Made by a program: the position numbers and the translations under genes. Shown in pieces: positions 41,503-53,168 of a DNA stretch of 64,000 nt. The notes beneath the pieces were generated by a model. That model ran no database searches, was not told the origin of the DNA, and saw only the letters and a program-made list of their open reading frames with translations. The DNA lies in assembly GCF_000471645.3 (NCBI RefSeq), contig NZ_AWGA01000006.1, forward strand, positions 1 through 64,000. The letters are read 5' to 3'. The stretch's first letter is position 1; every line of letters begins with the position of its first letter. The DNA is from Candidatus Schmidhempelia bombi str. Bimp (GTDB lineage Bacteria > Pseudomonadota > Gammaproteobacteria > Enterobacterales > Orbaceae).

Positions 41503-42381
41503 TTAATACATTTTTTGCGACCATCCTAATTTGCAGGATAAATTACAAAAATAGTCATATTCTCGGCTATGAATAAGATTAAAAGTATAAGGTGCGCGCT
41601 TTATTACTACTTCATCTTTTGCTTTTACCGGTAAGCTTAATTGGCTATCACAAGTTACTTCTAATGGATTATTAGTCGTAGGAAAAGTTAATTTAATTTC
41701 ATTATCACTTTTTATCACTAATGGTCTGACAGATAATGAATGGGGGAACATGGGCGTAATGATAAAGGCATCTAGCTCTGGTGCAATAATTGGTCCCCCT
41801 GCTGACAGTGAGTACGCTGTGGAGCCGGTAGGCGTAGCAATAATTAATCCATCCGCACGTTGTGAAAAGGCACTGCGACCATTTATATAAGCTTGATAAT
41901 CGACCATATGTGCAACTTTAGTCGGATGAATCACTACTTCGTTAACCGCAATACCTTGATGAATAGGCTTTCCTTTACTATAAACAGTGGCTTCAAGTAG
42001 AAATCTTGGATCAGTGATATATTGCCCTGTGAGGACTTCAGCTATGGTTTCAATGGCGTTGTCCGGTGCAATATCGGTTAAGAAGCCTAAATTACCGCGG
42101 TTAATACCAATAATTTTAATGGGGTAAGCGGATAATGCTTTTGCGGCGCGTAACATATTACCATCCCCACCAATAACGATAGCAAGTTGTGCCTGAATTC
42201 CGATCTTTTCTAATGAGGTAAAATAGGTTTTATCATAAGGTAGATGAGCGGCTAACGCGTCTTCTAATAAAACGTGGTAACCGTCGGATGTTAACCATTC
42301 AAATAATATACGATGGGTTTCTATCGCTTCATGATGGCGAGGTAATCCAACTAGTCCAATACATTTAACTTGATGTTGCAT
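41503..42381 (-). CDS. nadK: NAD kinase
   Basis: A 292-residue enzyme, identical in length to E. coli NadK. The nucleotide-binding GGDGN motif (VIGGDGNMLRAAKAL) and NRGNLGFLTDI are followed by the ATP/NAD-binding TPTGSTAYSLSAGGPI segment. It phosphorylates NAD to NADP in the cytoplasm. It is divergent from grpE, as in E. coli. Confidence 0.97.
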   Translation of the reverse strand: MQHQVKCIGLVGLPRHHEAIETHRILFEWLTSDGYHVLLEDALAAHLPYDKTYFTSLEKIGIQAQLAIVIGGDGNMLRAAKALSAYPIKIIGINRGNLGFLTDIAPDNAIETIAEVLTGQYITDPRFLLEATVYSKGKPIHQGIAVNEVVIHPTKVAHMVDYQAYINGRSAFSQRADGLIIATPTGSTAYSLSAGGPIIAPELDAFIITPMFPHSLSVRPLVIKSDNEIKLTFPTTNNPLEVTCDSQLSLPVKAKDEVVIKRAPYTFNLIHSREYDYFCNLSCKLGWSQKMY

Positions 42382-42559
42382 AGGTAGATATCATCCTTCC
42401 GTTTTCCCAATTTTTATTATACGCTAAATATATGACAGGCTTCTATGTGGGTTTAACAATTAATTAGGCAATTTTTAATGTAATTGTTAATTTTTATCTA
42501 ATTAATTTTTGTAATCACTTAACCAATTAAAATATCACGATTATTTAATGGTTAAAAAC

Positions 42560-42587
42560 CTTGTATTACATTTTTTCATCCCCATAA
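42560..42587 (+). promoter_or_regulatory. Heat-shock (sigma-32) promoter of grpE
   Basis: CTTGTAT (42560-42566) and CCCCATAA (42580-42587) match the sigma-32 consensus CTTGAAA and CCCCATNT, with a 13-nt spacer. The site lies 41 bp before the grpE start and shows that the longer open frame from 42548 cannot be the real coding start. Confidence 0.8.
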
Positions 42588-42628
42588 TAAAAGCATTGGA
42601 TGTTATTTATATCAATTTGGAGTACTTT

Positions 42629-43222
42629 ATGACTGAGCAAGAAAAAAATAATACTGATATCCCTGAAACATCTGAAGTGACGAAAGAAACAACCGAACAG
42701 CAAGCAGATACTGAAGGTAGTGAAACTGAGTTGCTGAAAAAGAAACTTCATGATCAAGAAGCACATATTGCAGAATTAACCAAAGAGTTACAGACGGCTA
42801 AAAAAAATGAGAGTGAAGCGATGATTCGCGCTCGTGCCGAAGTGGACAATATTCGTCGTCGCGTAGAACAAGATATTGAGAAAGCTCATAAATTTGCATT
42901 AGAAAAGTTTTCCAATGAATTGTTACCTGTTATTGATAATTTAGAGCGTGCACTTGAATCAACAGATAGAAATAACCCTGATCTTAAAGCAACCATTGAA
43001 GGGCTTGAGTTAACGCTAAAATCGTTTTTAGATGCAGTGAAAAAATTTGGTATTGAGCAAATTAAAGCTGAAAACGAACCGCTGAACCCTGAATTGCATC
43101 AAGCTATCTCTGTGATCGAATCACCAGAACATCAATCAGGTCATGTTATTAATGCTATTCAAACAGGTTATAGCTTAAATGGTCGTTTATTGAGACCAGC
43201 AATGGTAATTGTAGCTAAATAA
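42629..43222 (+). CDS. grpE: Nucleotide exchange factor GrpE
   Basis: A 197-residue DnaK co-chaperone, the E. coli length. The N terminus is acidic and disordered, followed by a long coiled coil ([20 protein letters not shown]) and the family signature [17 protein letters not shown]. The C-terminal beta domain ends [18 protein letters not shown]. GrpE releases ADP from DnaK. The start at 42629 has GGAG upstream and lies behind the sigma-32 promoter. Confidence 0.97.
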   Translation: MTEQEKNNTDIPETSEVTKETTEQQADTEGSETELLKKKLHDQEAHIAELTKELQTAKKNESEAMIRARAEVDNIRRRVEQDIEKAHKFALEKFSNELLPVIDNLERALESTDRNNPDLKATIEGLELTLKSFLDAVKKFGIEQIKAENEPLNPELHQAISVIESPEHQSGHVINAIQTGYSLNGRLLRPAMVIVAK

Positions 43223-43242
43223 TTTATTCTATTCTTCCCCAT

Positions 43243-43274
43243 ACCCTCATTGCGTTTTGATGAGGGTTTTTTTT
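43243..43274 (+). terminator. Intrinsic terminator after grpE
   Basis: ACCCTCAT (43243-43250) pairs with ATGAGGGT (43260-43267) and is followed by a run of eight T. Confidence 0.9.
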
Positions 43275-43401
43275 ATGCTTTTTTGCCTGTTTATCATGTC
43301 CATATTATACAAAATAGCCAATTCCTTATCGGGGTCGTTCGATATATAACGAAATAATGATTACAAGAGTAGAGCAGAATAAGAATGAGGGGATAAATAG
43401 G

Positions 43402-43428
43402 GATATAGCTGCTTAACGCAGCTATATC
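43402..43428. repeat. Perfect 11-bp hairpin downstream of adk
   Basis: GATATAGCTGC (43402-43412) pairs with GCAGCTATATC (43418-43428) around a 5-nt loop, 20 bp past the adk stop. Neither strand has a T-run, so it may stabilise the mRNA 3' end rather than terminate alone. Confidence 0.6.
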
Positions 43429-43448
43429 GGCTTTAACAACTAACCAAA

Positions 43449-44362
<914 letters not shown>

Positions 44363-44365
44363 TAT

Positions 44366-45835
44366 TTACCGACGCCCTTTGATATGTTGTAACAATCTTT
44401 TACGTTTACGTAATTGGGTTGGGGTTAAGGTATTCTTACGCCCCTCAAATGGATTTTCCCCTTCTTTAAACTGTATACGAATAGGCGTACCCATAATTTT
44501 CAAAGAACGGCGATAATAATTCATTAAATAACGTTTGTATGAATCGGGTAACTCTTTAACCTGATTACCATGAATCACCACAATAGGGGGATTATAGCCT
44601 CCCGCGTGGGCATATTTCAGTTTGACCCGACGTCCGCGGACGAGCGGTGGCTGGTGATCATCTTGGGCCATGTGCATGATCTTAGTGAGTAACGAAGTAC
44701 TTACTCGTTTGGTTGCACAATCATAGGCCTCTATGATGGATTCAAATAGATTACCGACACCACTACCATGAAGTGCTGAGATAAAATGAATACGGGCAAA
44801 ATCAACAAAATCTAACCGTTCATCTAAGACTGATTTCACATTTTCTTTCACTTCAAGCGAGAGACCGTCCCACTTATTAACCACGACGACTAATGAGCGT
44901 CCGCTGTTAATAATAAAACCAAGCAAAGATAGATCTTGATCAGATAATCCTTCACGGGCATCAATAACCAATAATACAACGTTGGCATCTTCAATCGCTT
45001 GTAATGTTTTAATCACTGAGAATTTTTCTACCGTCTCCGTGACTTTACCACGTTTACGTACGCCCGCCGTATCAATTAACACATATTCACGTTCATCACG
45101 CTCCATCGGAATATAGATACTATCACGTGTTGTGCCAGGCATATCATAAACCACAACCCGATCTTCACCTAAAATACGGTTAGTTAATGTTGATTTACCG
45201 ACATTTGGGCGACCAACAATAGCGACTTTAATCGGTAAATCAGCTAATGCTTGCTGTTCTTCTGCTAAGGCTTCATCAGATGGTTGAACATATACTCCGT
45301 CATATAACGTATCCGTGATTTGCTCATCATCAACGCGATCTAAACCAAAAATAGGGGTTAAGACATGATCGATTAACGCAGTGACACCGCGCCCATGACT
45401 CGCAGCAATGGGATAAACCTCACCCAAGCCCAGTTCATAAAACTCACCTGTTACGGAGTCCGCATCAAGACCATCGGTTTTATTTGCCACTAAGAAAGTA
45501 GGCTTTTGCCGTGAACGTAGGTGCTGAGCAATCGCATAATCTGCGGGTAAAAGCCCTGCTCTTGCATCAACCATAAATAAAACAATATCGGCTTCTTCAA
45601 TTGCTAATAGCGATTGTTCCGCCATATGGTTTTCAACACCTTCTTCTGAACCATCAATACCGCCGGTATCAATAACAATATATTCATGACCTTGAATATG
45701 CGCTTTACCATATTTACGATCCCGAGTTAAACCGGGAAAATCGGCTACCAGCGCATCTCTGGTTTTAGTTAATCGATTAAAAAGCGTCGATTTTCCAACA
45801 TTTGGTCGACCAACTAATGCTATAACAGGTATCAT
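44366..45835 (-). CDS. der: Ribosome-associated GTPase Der (EngA)
   Basis: A 489-residue protein with two tandem GTPase domains, each opening with GRPNVGKST (near residues 8 and 211), with DTGG and DTAG switch motifs and NKTD and NKWD specificity motifs. A KH-like C-terminal domain follows. Der is needed for 50S subunit maturation. It sits between bamB and yfgJ in the conserved cluster. Confidence 0.97.
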   Translation of the reverse strand: MIPVIALVGRPNVGKSTLFNRLTKTRDALVADFPGLTRDRKYGKAHIQGHEYIVIDTGGIDGSEEGVENHMAEQSLLAIEEADIVLFMVDARAGLLPADYAIAQHLRSRQKPTFLVANKTDGLDADSVTGEFYELGLGEVYPIAASHGRGVTALIDHVLTPIFGLDRVDDEQITDTLYDGVYVQPSDEALAEEQQALADLPIKVAIVGRPNVGKSTLTNRILGEDRVVVYDMPGTTRDSIYIPMERDEREYVLIDTAGVRKRGKVTETVEKFSVIKTLQAIEDANVVLLVIDAREGLSDQDLSLLGFIINSGRSLVVVVNKWDGLSLEVKENVKSVLDERLDFVDFARIHFISALHGSGVGNLFESIIEAYDCATKRVSTSLLTKIMHMAQDDHQPPLVRGRRVKLKYAHAGGYNPPIVVIHGNQVKELPDSYKRYLMNYYRRSLKIMGTPIRIQFKEGENPFEGRKNTLTPTQLRKRKRLLQHIKGRR

Positions 45836-45854
45836 TTTATTTTAACTATCCTTT

Positions 45855-47030
45855 TTAGTGCTCGTAAGCATAGATATCGCCATTACGAGCCTGTACAACC
45901 AGTTTATTACCTGCAACCATCGGTGTAGCTAATAACCCACTACTATTTACTTGCATTTTCGACACGAAATCACCCGTCTGCTTATCAAGTAAATAGAGAT
46001 AACCTTCATAATCGCCTACCACAATATAATTTTGATAAATAACAGGGTTGGTTAAACGACGGTTACTCATTTCATTCTGGATCCATAATTCGGTTCCACT
46101 ATCCACAGAGATAGCCTGAATAGTATCATTTTGGTCCACCACCACAATACGTTGCGTATCCATCGTGAAGGTATGTGTCGAACCTAGTTTGCGATGCCAT
46201 AAAGGTTGCCCTGTATTAATATCTAAACTCACTATATTGCCATTATAGGCAATCGCATAAATCGCACCATTAACAACGATAGGAGTCACATCAACATCGT
46301 TTAACTTAGCAATTTCATTGGAGCCACCCGGTTGGGAAATACGTTGTTGCCAAAGCAATACACCATTTTTTAAGGTCATTGCATTAATATGACCATTATC
46401 ATCGCCAACGATAACTATATCCGATGTTACAGCTGGAGAGGATTGACCACGTAATGATAGCAGGGGTACATCTAAATCGACTTTCCACACTAATTCACCA
46501 TTATCGGCATTAAACGCTTGTAACATACCATTGGTGGTATGTACTAATACTAATCCCTCTGCTGATACTGGGCTGGCGATAATTTCACCTGCCGAATTTT
46601 GTTGCCATAGGATCTCCCCTGTTAAACGATTTAGCGCATAAATAACTGCTCGTTCGCTGCCCACATATACTCTTTCACTATCGACAGCTACCCCGCCAGA
46701 TAATAGTGATGACTGATGACTGAAGAAAGAACCTCTAGCTACATCCGTCACCCATAACGTTGAACCGTTTTCGAGATTAATTGCTTTGATTTTACCTTCT
46801 CGATCGGCAACATAGACCGTATCTGCATAGTATGCTGGCGACAATAATGAATAAATTTTGGTATTACCGCGGATACTATTTTTCCAGCTCTGGCTTAAAT
46901 GAATCTGATTATCTACTAATGGCGAAGGTGCCACAGTAATATTTTCTACTTCTCCCAGTGAGCAACCACTTATGTTCATTAGCATAAGCAGCATCAACGA
47001 GCTAGAAAAAAGATGTTTTAGTAACTTCAT
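45855..47030 (-). CDS. bamB: Outer membrane assembly lipoprotein BamB
   Basis: A 391-residue lipoprotein (lipobox ISGC near residue 23) with an eight-bladed PQQ-type beta-propeller; repeats such as LENGSTLWV, LTGEILWQQNSAGEIIASP and NADNGELVWKVD are evident. It supports substrate delivery to BamA. Order yfgM-bamB-der matches E. coli. Confidence 0.96.
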   Translation of the reverse strand: MKLLKHLFSSSLMLLMLMNISGCSLGEVENITVAPSPLVDNQIHLSQSWKNSIRGNTKIYSLLSPAYYADTVYVADREGKIKAINLENGSTLWVTDVARGSFFSHQSSLLSGGVAVDSERVYVGSERAVIYALNRLTGEILWQQNSAGEIIASPVSAEGLVLVHTTNGMLQAFNADNGELVWKVDLDVPLLSLRGQSSPAVTSDIVIVGDDNGHINAMTLKNGVLLWQQRISQPGGSNEIAKLNDVDVTPIVVNGAIYAIAYNGNIVSLDINTGQPLWHRKLGSTHTFTMDTQRIVVVDQNDTIQAISVDSGTELWIQNEMSNRRLTNPVIYQNYIVVGDYEGYLYLLDKQTGDFVSKMQVNSSGLLATPMVAGNKLVVQARNGDIYAYEH

Positions 47031-47099
47031 TTATATTCCTTCAATTTATTAGTCAGTAATTCATGATGAGGATGAAACCGTAACATGATCCAAGACTAT

Positions 47100-47834
47100 C
47101 TATTGTGTATCATTCTGTATTGTTACTTTATCATCATTAGCATTGGTTTCTGATGTCGCTTGATCAACTTTCGTTGCCGATTTAGTCTCATCTTGTTTCG
47201 CGATTAAATAATGCGTTTGGTTTAATTTCATCTGAATATTGGTTTCTAATGCTGACGCGGGTTGTGAGGCTAATGCCATATTGTAAGCTTGAATAGCGTC
47301 ATTATAACGTGCCAATTTAACATAGATATCGCCACGAATATCATTCGCTATTGCCGCCCAGCCATTTGATTTGATTTTATCTAAGGTTTGTAAACTGTCT
47401 TCAAATAATGCTTGTTGATATTGTAAACGAGCAATACGAGTATAAAGTGTATCTAGCATAACTTCGTCTTTAGTCTTGGTGACCGCTGATTCAAGTACAG
47501 TTTGTGCTGCTGCATAATCTTTTGCATTATCAACATAAAACTTAGCGGCATCAAATGCGGCAAGCACACCATAGGTGTTATGTTCTGATTCAGAAAAGGC
47601 AACAAGTCCTTTGACAGAATCAAGCTGTTTACTATCTAATTTTGTCAGTAAATGATCATAGTTGTTAGACGCTTCTTCTAAACTTTGATGGGTATGGGAT
47701 TGCCAATATTTCCATGCCAAAACAGTGATTAAACCAATAATTAGCACCGCTAAAATAAGTTTCCATGTTTTTTTAAGAAAGCTCTTTAATTCATTTAGTT
47801 GTTCTTCTTCCGTTGTAGAATGATGAGCCACCAC
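47100..47834 (-). CDS. yfgM: Ancillary SecYEG translocon subunit YfgM
   Basis: A 244-residue single-pass membrane protein. The cytoplasmic N terminus (TEEEQLNELKSFLKKTWK) leads into a transmembrane helix at about 27-47, then a periplasmic TPR-like domain (TLYTRIARLQYQQALFEDSL, GDIYVKLARYNDAIQAYNMA). YfgM pairs with PpiD at the Sec translocon. The start is GTG: the first GTG (47834) overlaps the hisS stop by one base, and a second GTG at 47831 is 7 nt from AAAGGAG and may be the one used. Confidence 0.92.
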   Translation of the reverse strand: MVAHHSTTEEEQLNELKSFLKKTWKLILAVLIIGLITVLAWKYWQSHTHQSLEEASNNYDHLLTKLDSKQLDSVKGLVAFSESEHNTYGVLAAFDAAKFYVDNAKDYAAAQTVLESAVTKTKDEVMLDTLYTRIARLQYQQALFEDSLQTLDKIKSNGWAAIANDIRGDIYVKLARYNDAIQAYNMALASQPASALETNIQMKLNQTHYLIAKQDETKSATKVDQATSETNANDDKVTIQNDTQ

Positions 47835-49153
47835 TATTCTCCTTTAACGTTATTTAAAATAGATAAGCAGGTTTGTGCAATATCAGACTGTGCTACGTCG
47901 AATTGTTCACCTGTTCGTAAATTTTTAATTATCGCTCTATTTGCTTGTGCTTCGTTTTCACCAACCACAATAGCAAGTTTAGCGCCCCATTTATCTGCTC
48001 GACTAAACTGTTTTTTAAAGTTACCGCCACCATAGTTGGTCATAACACGCAGTGTTGGTACTTGTTCACGTAAAGTATCGGCTAAGCGCTGAGTGACCGC
48101 TACAACACTCGTACCATTGGTCAATTGACCTGATGCAATCATATAAATATCAATCTGATTACTACAGGTAAATTCTGGATTAACGGTTTGTACTAATAAT
48201 ACCAACCGTTCAACCCCCATCGCAAAACCAACAGCAGGGGTTGGTTGTCCACCTAATTGTGCAACTAAACCATCATAACGACCACCGCCGCATACGGTCC
48301 CCTGTGCACCAAGGCTAGTTGTTACCCATTCAAACACAGTACGGTTATAGTAATCAAGACCGCGTACTAAACGCTGATTAATACGATAACTAATTCCCGC
48401 AAAATCGAGTAATTTACATAAACCATCAAAATGCGTTTTTGATTCGTCATCCAGATAATCAAATAATTGTGGTGCATTATTTAATAGCTCTTGAACTTGT
48501 GGATTTTTAGAATCAAGGACGCGTAATGGATTAGTATACATGCGGCGTAAACAATCTTCATCTAACAATGCTTTGTGCTGTTCCAAAAATGCCACTAACG
48601 CCTGACGATAATTGGCCCTAGCTTGTAACGAACCAATTGAGTTAAGTTCAAGGGTAACATGTTGTTCAACACCCAACGCTCGCCAAAAGCGAGCTGTCAT
48701 TAGAATTAATTCTGCATCAATATCTGGTCCTTCCAATCCAAAAACTTCTACGCCAAATTGATGAAATTGACGATATCGCCCTTTTTGTGGACGTTCATAA
48801 CGAAATGCAGGTCCTAAATACCATAGACGTTGTTCCTGATTATATAATAAACCATGCTCAATACCCGCACGTACGCAGCCTGCCGTAAGTTCTGGGCGTA
48901 AGGTGAGACTTTCCTCATTGCGATCGAGAAACGTATACATTTCTTTTTCAACGATATCTGTCACTTCGCCTACGGCACGCTTAAATAATCCTGTGGCTTC
49001 AACGATTGGTGTTCGAATTTCATTATAGCCATAACTATTTAAAATCTGTTTTAAAAGATTTTCAATACGCCGCCAAGTTGCACTTTCGGTTGGTAATAAG
49101 TCATTCATGCCTCTAATGGCTTGAATTTTTTTGCCTTTAATTTGTTCTGCCAT
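47834..49153 (-). CDS. hisS: Histidyl-tRNA synthetase
   Basis: A 439-residue class II aminoacyl-tRNA synthetase. It has motif 2 ([20 protein letters not shown]), the histidine-specific [15 protein letters not shown] segment, motif 3 ([14 protein letters not shown]) and a C-terminal anticodon-binding domain. It charges tRNA-His. It lies 9 bp after ispG and overlaps yfgM by one base. Confidence 0.97.
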   Translation of the reverse strand: MAEQIKGKKIQAIRGMNDLLPTESATWRRIENLLKQILNSYGYNEIRTPIVEATGLFKRAVGEVTDIVEKEMYTFLDRNEESLTLRPELTAGCVRAGIEHGLLYNQEQRLWYLGPAFRYERPQKGRYRQFHQFGVEVFGLEGPDIDAELILMTARFWRALGVEQHVTLELNSIGSLQARANYRQALVAFLEQHKALLDEDCLRRMYTNPLRVLDSKNPQVQELLNNAPQLFDYLDDESKTHFDGLCKLLDFAGISYRINQRLVRGLDYYNRTVFEWVTTSLGAQGTVCGGGRYDGLVAQLGGQPTPAVGFAMGVERLVLLVQTVNPEFTCSNQIDIYMIASGQLTNGTSVVAVTQRLADTLREQVPTLRVMTNYGGGNFKKQFSRADKWGAKLAIVVGENEAQANRAIIKNLRTGEQFDVAQSDIAQTCLSILNNVKGE

Positions 49154-49162
49154 TTTGATTCT

Positions 49163-50275
49163 TCACACTATTTCTTTAGTTGTAATTCGGTTGGTTAGTA
49201 ATGCCGCTTTAGCTCTAATTTTTGCTTCTAATTCATCGATCATTTTATCATTATCGATACGGCCAATGCGTGTTCCATCTTCATAAAAACCACTTTTATT
49301 ATGACCCCCAGCTACCCCCATCGTCGAGGATAAAGCTTCACCAGGACCATTAACTACACAGCCTATAATTGAAACATCCATTGGAGTAATAATATCTTCT
49401 AAACGCTGTTCAAGTGCATTCACGGTGCCAATGACATCAAATTCTTGTCTTGAACAGGTAGGGCAAGCAACGAAATTGATGCCACGCGAACGAATACGCA
49501 ACGACTTAAGAATATCAAAACCGACTTTCACTTCTTCGGTCGGATCGGCAGCTAGTGAAATACGAAGTGTATCACCAATCCCTTCAGCTAAAAGCATACC
49601 TAAGCCGATCGCTGATTTAATCGCCCCACTACGCACGCCACCAGCCTCAGTAATGCCTAGATGTAGGGGTTGCTTGATCTGTTGTGCTAATAAACGATAA
49701 GCACCGATAGCAGTAAAAACATCCGATGCTTTAACGCTGACTTTAAACTGATCAAAGTTTAAATTATCCAAAATTTCCACATGCCGTAATGCAGATTCAA
49801 CAATCGCTTTTGGTGTTGGTTCACCATATTTTTCTTGAATATCTTTTTCTAGTGATCCCGCATTAACCCCTATGCGAATAGGTATATTGTGATCTTTGGC
49901 GCAATCGACAACCGCTTGAATACGTCTTTGATTACCAATATTACCTGGATTAATACGCAAACAGTCAACACCATATTCTGCCACTTTCAACGCAATACGA
50001 TAATCAAAATGAATATCTGCAATAAGTGGCACAGAAACTTGCTGTTTAATCAATTTAAATGCCTCAGCAGCATCCATCGTAGGTATAGAAATACGCACTA
50101 AATCAACGCCAACACGTTCCAGTGCTTTAATTTGATTAACGGTTTGTTCTACGTCCGTTGTGCGTGTATTAGTCATAGATTGCACGGCTATTGGTGCACC
50201 GTCACCAATAGGTACATTACCAACATAAATACGTGTCGATTGACGACGTACAATTGTAGGCTCTTGATTACTCAT
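49163..50275 (-). CDS. ispG: 4-hydroxy-3-methylbut-2-en-1-yl diphosphate synthase
   Basis: A 370-residue IspG (GcpE). It has an N-terminal TIM barrel ([28 protein letters not shown]) and a C-terminal 4Fe-4S site with [10 protein letters not shown] and [10 protein letters not shown] cysteines. It catalyses the penultimate step of the MEP isoprenoid pathway. The ATG at 50275 is preferred to the TTG two codons upstream. It lies between rodZ and hisS, as in E. coli. Confidence 0.97.
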   Translation of the reverse strand: MSNQEPTIVRRQSTRIYVGNVPIGDGAPIAVQSMTNTRTTDVEQTVNQIKALERVGVDLVRISIPTMDAAEAFKLIKQQVSVPLIADIHFDYRIALKVAEYGVDCLRINPGNIGNQRRIQAVVDCAKDHNIPIRIGVNAGSLEKDIQEKYGEPTPKAIVESALRHVEILDNLNFDQFKVSVKASDVFTAIGAYRLLAQQIKQPLHLGITEAGGVRSGAIKSAIGLGMLLAEGIGDTLRISLAADPTEEVKVGFDILKSLRIRSRGINFVACPTCSRQEFDVIGTVNALEQRLEDIITPMDVSIIGCVVNGPGEALSSTMGVAGGHNKSGFYEDGTRIGRIDNDKMIDELEAKIRAKAALLTNRITTKEIV

Positions 50276-50458
50276 AAACAACTCATCGAAGCGAATAAAG
50301 ATAATTAATCGCTAATATTAGCAAAAAGCAACTAGAATGTCTGTATTAGAAGAATAAAGAATCGAGAATATTTTCTCTGTTACCACTGAACAGAATGGCG
50401 CCTTGCATCAATTTAATTAACAAATCATGTAAGTGAACCATTCTATTTAACTAGCTAT

Positions 50459-50923
50459 TTAGCCATTATCCAATTCTTGCATAATTCGTTGTGATGACGA
50501 ATAATGAGTCGTATTCGTTTGCTCACTTTTATATTCTTGCCAAAAGAAAAAACCAGAAATACCTAGAATAATCACTAAAATAACAATACTACAAATCAAT
50601 AAACGTGTACCATGACGTTTTTGCATATCATTTTGTGAATAATTTTTCATCAAAATTGGACGTGGCTCTGAGTTATTAATTAGATTAAGATAATCAGCTA
50701 ATTCATTCGCTGGCATGTCCACAAGATCGGCATAACCTTTAATATAACCACGTAGAAAGACCGTCGGAATATTATCAATTTTATCGGCCTCGATATCCAA
50801 AATAATTGAGCGACGGATATGTAATTCTTCGGCTACTTCTTCAGGAGATAAGCCCGCTTTTTCCCTTAATTCAACTAATCGATTACCATATGATACTTTT
50901 ATTTCGAGGTTATTTTCACTCAT
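50459..50923 (-). CDS. rodZ: Short RodZ-like cytoskeletal membrane protein
   Basis: A 154-residue protein with the RodZ N-terminal helix-turn-helix (GNRLVELREKAGLSPEEVAE, LRGYIKGYADLVD), which binds MreB. A basic segment and one transmembrane helix (LLICSIVILVIILGISGFFF) follow. Only about 25 periplasmic residues remain, so the DUF4115 domain of the 337-residue E. coli RodZ is absent. The sequence after the stop shows no continuation, so the short form looks genuine. The ATG at 50923 is chosen because longer starts run into pdxY. Position before ispG supports the identity. Confidence 0.88.
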   Translation of the reverse strand: MSENNLEIKVSYGNRLVELREKAGLSPEEVAEELHIRRSIILDIEADKIDNIPTVFLRGYIKGYADLVDMPANELADYLNLINNSEPRPILMKNYSQNDMQKRHGTRLLICSIVILVIILGISGFFFWQEYKSEQTNTTHYSSSQRIMQELDNG

Positions 50924-50954
50924 AACTCTTATTTCCAATATGTTATATTGATCT

Positions 50955-51821
50955 TTAGTCGATTTTATTTGCTTTAAACCAATGGGTTGGTTCAACAATC
51001 TCATTTTGAGCTGCAACAAGTTGTAACTCATATTGATGATCCTTTAGTGTTGCAAGCATAACTTCATAAACTGCTGACGTTGTATGCTCAAATGACGCTA
51101 CTAAAGATTTATTTAGCAATTGATCGGCCAAAAATATACCACTGGTCATATCGCCGACACCAACAGGCTGACAGGAACCAAAATCAACCAGCGGTCGCTG
51201 AATATGCCATGCTTCATCAGCAGTAACAAGTAGCATCTCAAAACAATCGTTTCGATAACCTGCACGACTTAAATGTTTAACCAGAACTTGTTTAGGACCT
51301 CGTTGACATAATTCGCGACAAGCTAAAATAGCCTCGTCCACGTTGTTAATTCGCTTTTTATTATTGAGCTCTTCGAGTTCAAGCAAATTAGGCGCAATGA
51401 TGTCACTTATCGGTAATGCGATATCACATAAAAATTCAGCTACACCAGGAGCGACAAAACACCCTTTTTCTGGATGTCCCATCACAGGATCACAAAAATA
51501 GAGGGCGTTGGGATTGGCTTTTTTAACCTGTTTTACAATTTCAATAATGGCATTACCTTGTTCAGGTGATCCCATATAACCGCTTAAGATGGCATCACAA
51601 TGCTTTAGCTTATCAATATCAGCAATTCCTTCTACAACCTCCATTAAATGGGAAGCGGGCATAACAGCACCTTTCCATTGACGATATTGGGTATGATTAG
51701 AAAATTGTACAGTATTTAAAGGCCATACATTCACGCCAAGTCGCCGAATAGGAAACTCTGCTGCGCTGTTACCTGCATGTCCAAATACTACATGCGATTG
51801 AATAGCAAGTATATTTTTCAT
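50955..51821 (-). CDS. pdxY: Pyridoxal kinase PdxY
   Basis: A 288-residue ribokinase-fold enzyme: [20 protein letters not shown] at the N terminus, [16 protein letters not shown], and [17 protein letters not shown] with the catalytic Asp near the C terminus. It phosphorylates pyridoxal for vitamin B6 salvage. AGGTATCACA precedes the ATG. It follows tyrS by 25 bp, the E. coli arrangement, and lies 31 bp before rodZ. Confidence 0.96.
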   Translation of the reverse strand: MKNILAIQSHVVFGHAGNSAAEFPIRRLGVNVWPLNTVQFSNHTQYRQWKGAVMPASHLMEVVEGIADIDKLKHCDAILSGYMGSPEQGNAIIEIVKQVKKANPNALYFCDPVMGHPEKGCFVAPGVAEFLCDIALPISDIIAPNLLELEELNNKKRINNVDEAILACRELCQRGPKQVLVKHLSRAGYRNDCFEMLLVTADEAWHIQRPLVDFGSCQPVGVGDMTSGIFLADQLLNKSLVASFEHTTSAVYEVMLATLKDHQYELQLVAAQNEIVEPTHWFKANKID

Positions 51822-51846
51822 TGTGATACCTGATTTCAGAGGTTAA

Positions 51847-53118
51847 TTACTGCCAAATGAGTAAACTGTAATGTTTTTTACCACGACGCAGCAGACTATA
51901 TTGACCAAATAATTTATCATTATCTGTAAATTTATAATCTGCTACCGTAATCTTTGTACCATTGATCGCAATAGCATTGGATTCAATCAACGTACGTGCT
52001 TGTCCACGTGATGGTGCTAACCCTGCATTAACAAGTGCTTGTTGTAAATCCGCATCATGAGGCAATACCACCGCTGGCATACCATCTTGAGCAAGCTGCT
52101 TAAAGTCATCAGCCGTTAGATCCGTTAAGCTACCTGAAAACAAGCTCTGTGTAATACGTTTCGCTGCTGCAAAGCCTGCTTCACCATGTACTAACTTAGT
52201 GACTTCTTCGGCCAATACATATTGTGCACGTGGTGCTACGCCACTATTTCTATCTTCTTCTTCCAGAGCGTTGATCGATTCAAGTGACATAAAAGTAAAG
52301 AATTTAAGGAAACGATAAACATCTGCATCAGCGGTATTAATCCAAAATTGATAAAATTTATAAGGACTCGTTTTCTTGGCATCTAACCAAACGGCACCAC
52401 TTTCTGTTTTACCAAACTTAGTTCCATCCGATTTGGTAATAAGTGGTACCGTTAAACCATACACTTGTTTTTGATGTAAACGGCGGGTTAAATCAATCCC
52501 AGAGGTAATATTCCCCCACTGATCAGACCCACCAATTTGTAGTTCTACATTATGTGCCGAATTGAGTGAAGCAAAATCATAGGATTGTAATAAATTATAG
52601 GAGAATTCTGTATAAGAAATACCGGCATCATCACGGTTAATACGCTGTTTGACTGCTTCTTTATTAATCATGGCATTAACAGAAAAATATTTACCAATAT
52701 CACGTAAAAATGTTAATACATTCATGCCACCAAACCAATCATAGTTATTCGCCACTATGGCTGAATTTTCACCACAATTGAAATCTAAAAATGGCGAGAC
52801 TTGGGCTTTAATTTTATTTGCCCAATCAACAACGGTATCTTCTGTATTTAATTTACGTTCTGTTGCTTTAAAACTTGGATCACCAATTAAACCCGTTGCC
52901 CCGCCAACTAGCGCTATCGGTTTATGTCCAGCTAGTTGGAAACGTTTTAAACAGAGTAAAGGAACCAAATGACCTAAATGTAAACTATCCGCCGTTGGAT
53001 CAAAACCACAATACAATGTTACTGGTCCTTGAGCTAAACGTTCAGTTAAAGCTTGCTCATCGGTAAGTTGGGCAATTAACCCTCTTTCCTGTAACTGTTT
53101 GATCACATTAATTGTCAT
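51847..53118 (-). CDS. tyrS: Tyrosyl-tRNA synthetase
   Basis: A 423-residue class I synthetase. The HIGH-like motif is HLGHL ([15 protein letters not shown]), the KMSKS-like motif is KFGKT, and a C-terminal S4-like RNA-binding domain follows ([14 protein letters not shown]). It charges tRNA-Tyr. The ATG at 53118 behind AGGTATTACT gives the usual N terminus, [17 protein letters not shown]; an upstream in-frame ATG would overlap putP. Confidence 0.97.
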   Translation of the reverse strand: MTINVIKQLQERGLIAQLTDEQALTERLAQGPVTLYCGFDPTADSLHLGHLVPLLCLKRFQLAGHKPIALVGGATGLIGDPSFKATERKLNTEDTVVDWANKIKAQVSPFLDFNCGENSAIVANNYDWFGGMNVLTFLRDIGKYFSVNAMINKEAVKQRINRDDAGISYTEFSYNLLQSYDFASLNSAHNVELQIGGSDQWGNITSGIDLTRRLHQKQVYGLTVPLITKSDGTKFGKTESGAVWLDAKKTSPYKFYQFWINTADADVYRFLKFFTFMSLESINALEEEDRNSGVAPRAQYVLAEEVTKLVHGEAGFAAAKRITQSLFSGSLTDLTADDFKQLAQDGMPAVVLPHDADLQQALVNAGLAPSRGQARTLIESNAIAINGTKITVADYKFTDNDKLFGQYSLLRRGKKHYSLLIWQ

Positions 53119-53168
53119 AGTAATACCTGTTATTTTTTCTAATTTTAAAATCATTAAGCATCGGTTAA

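Noticed and set aside
42548..42628. Upstream ATG at 42548 as the grpE start
   Set aside because: It would lie before the sigma-32 promoter and adds a hydrophobic leader unknown in GrpE.
50924..51031. Longer N terminus for rodZ overlapping pdxY
   Set aside because: The extension reads through the pdxY end in another frame and has no RodZ similarity.
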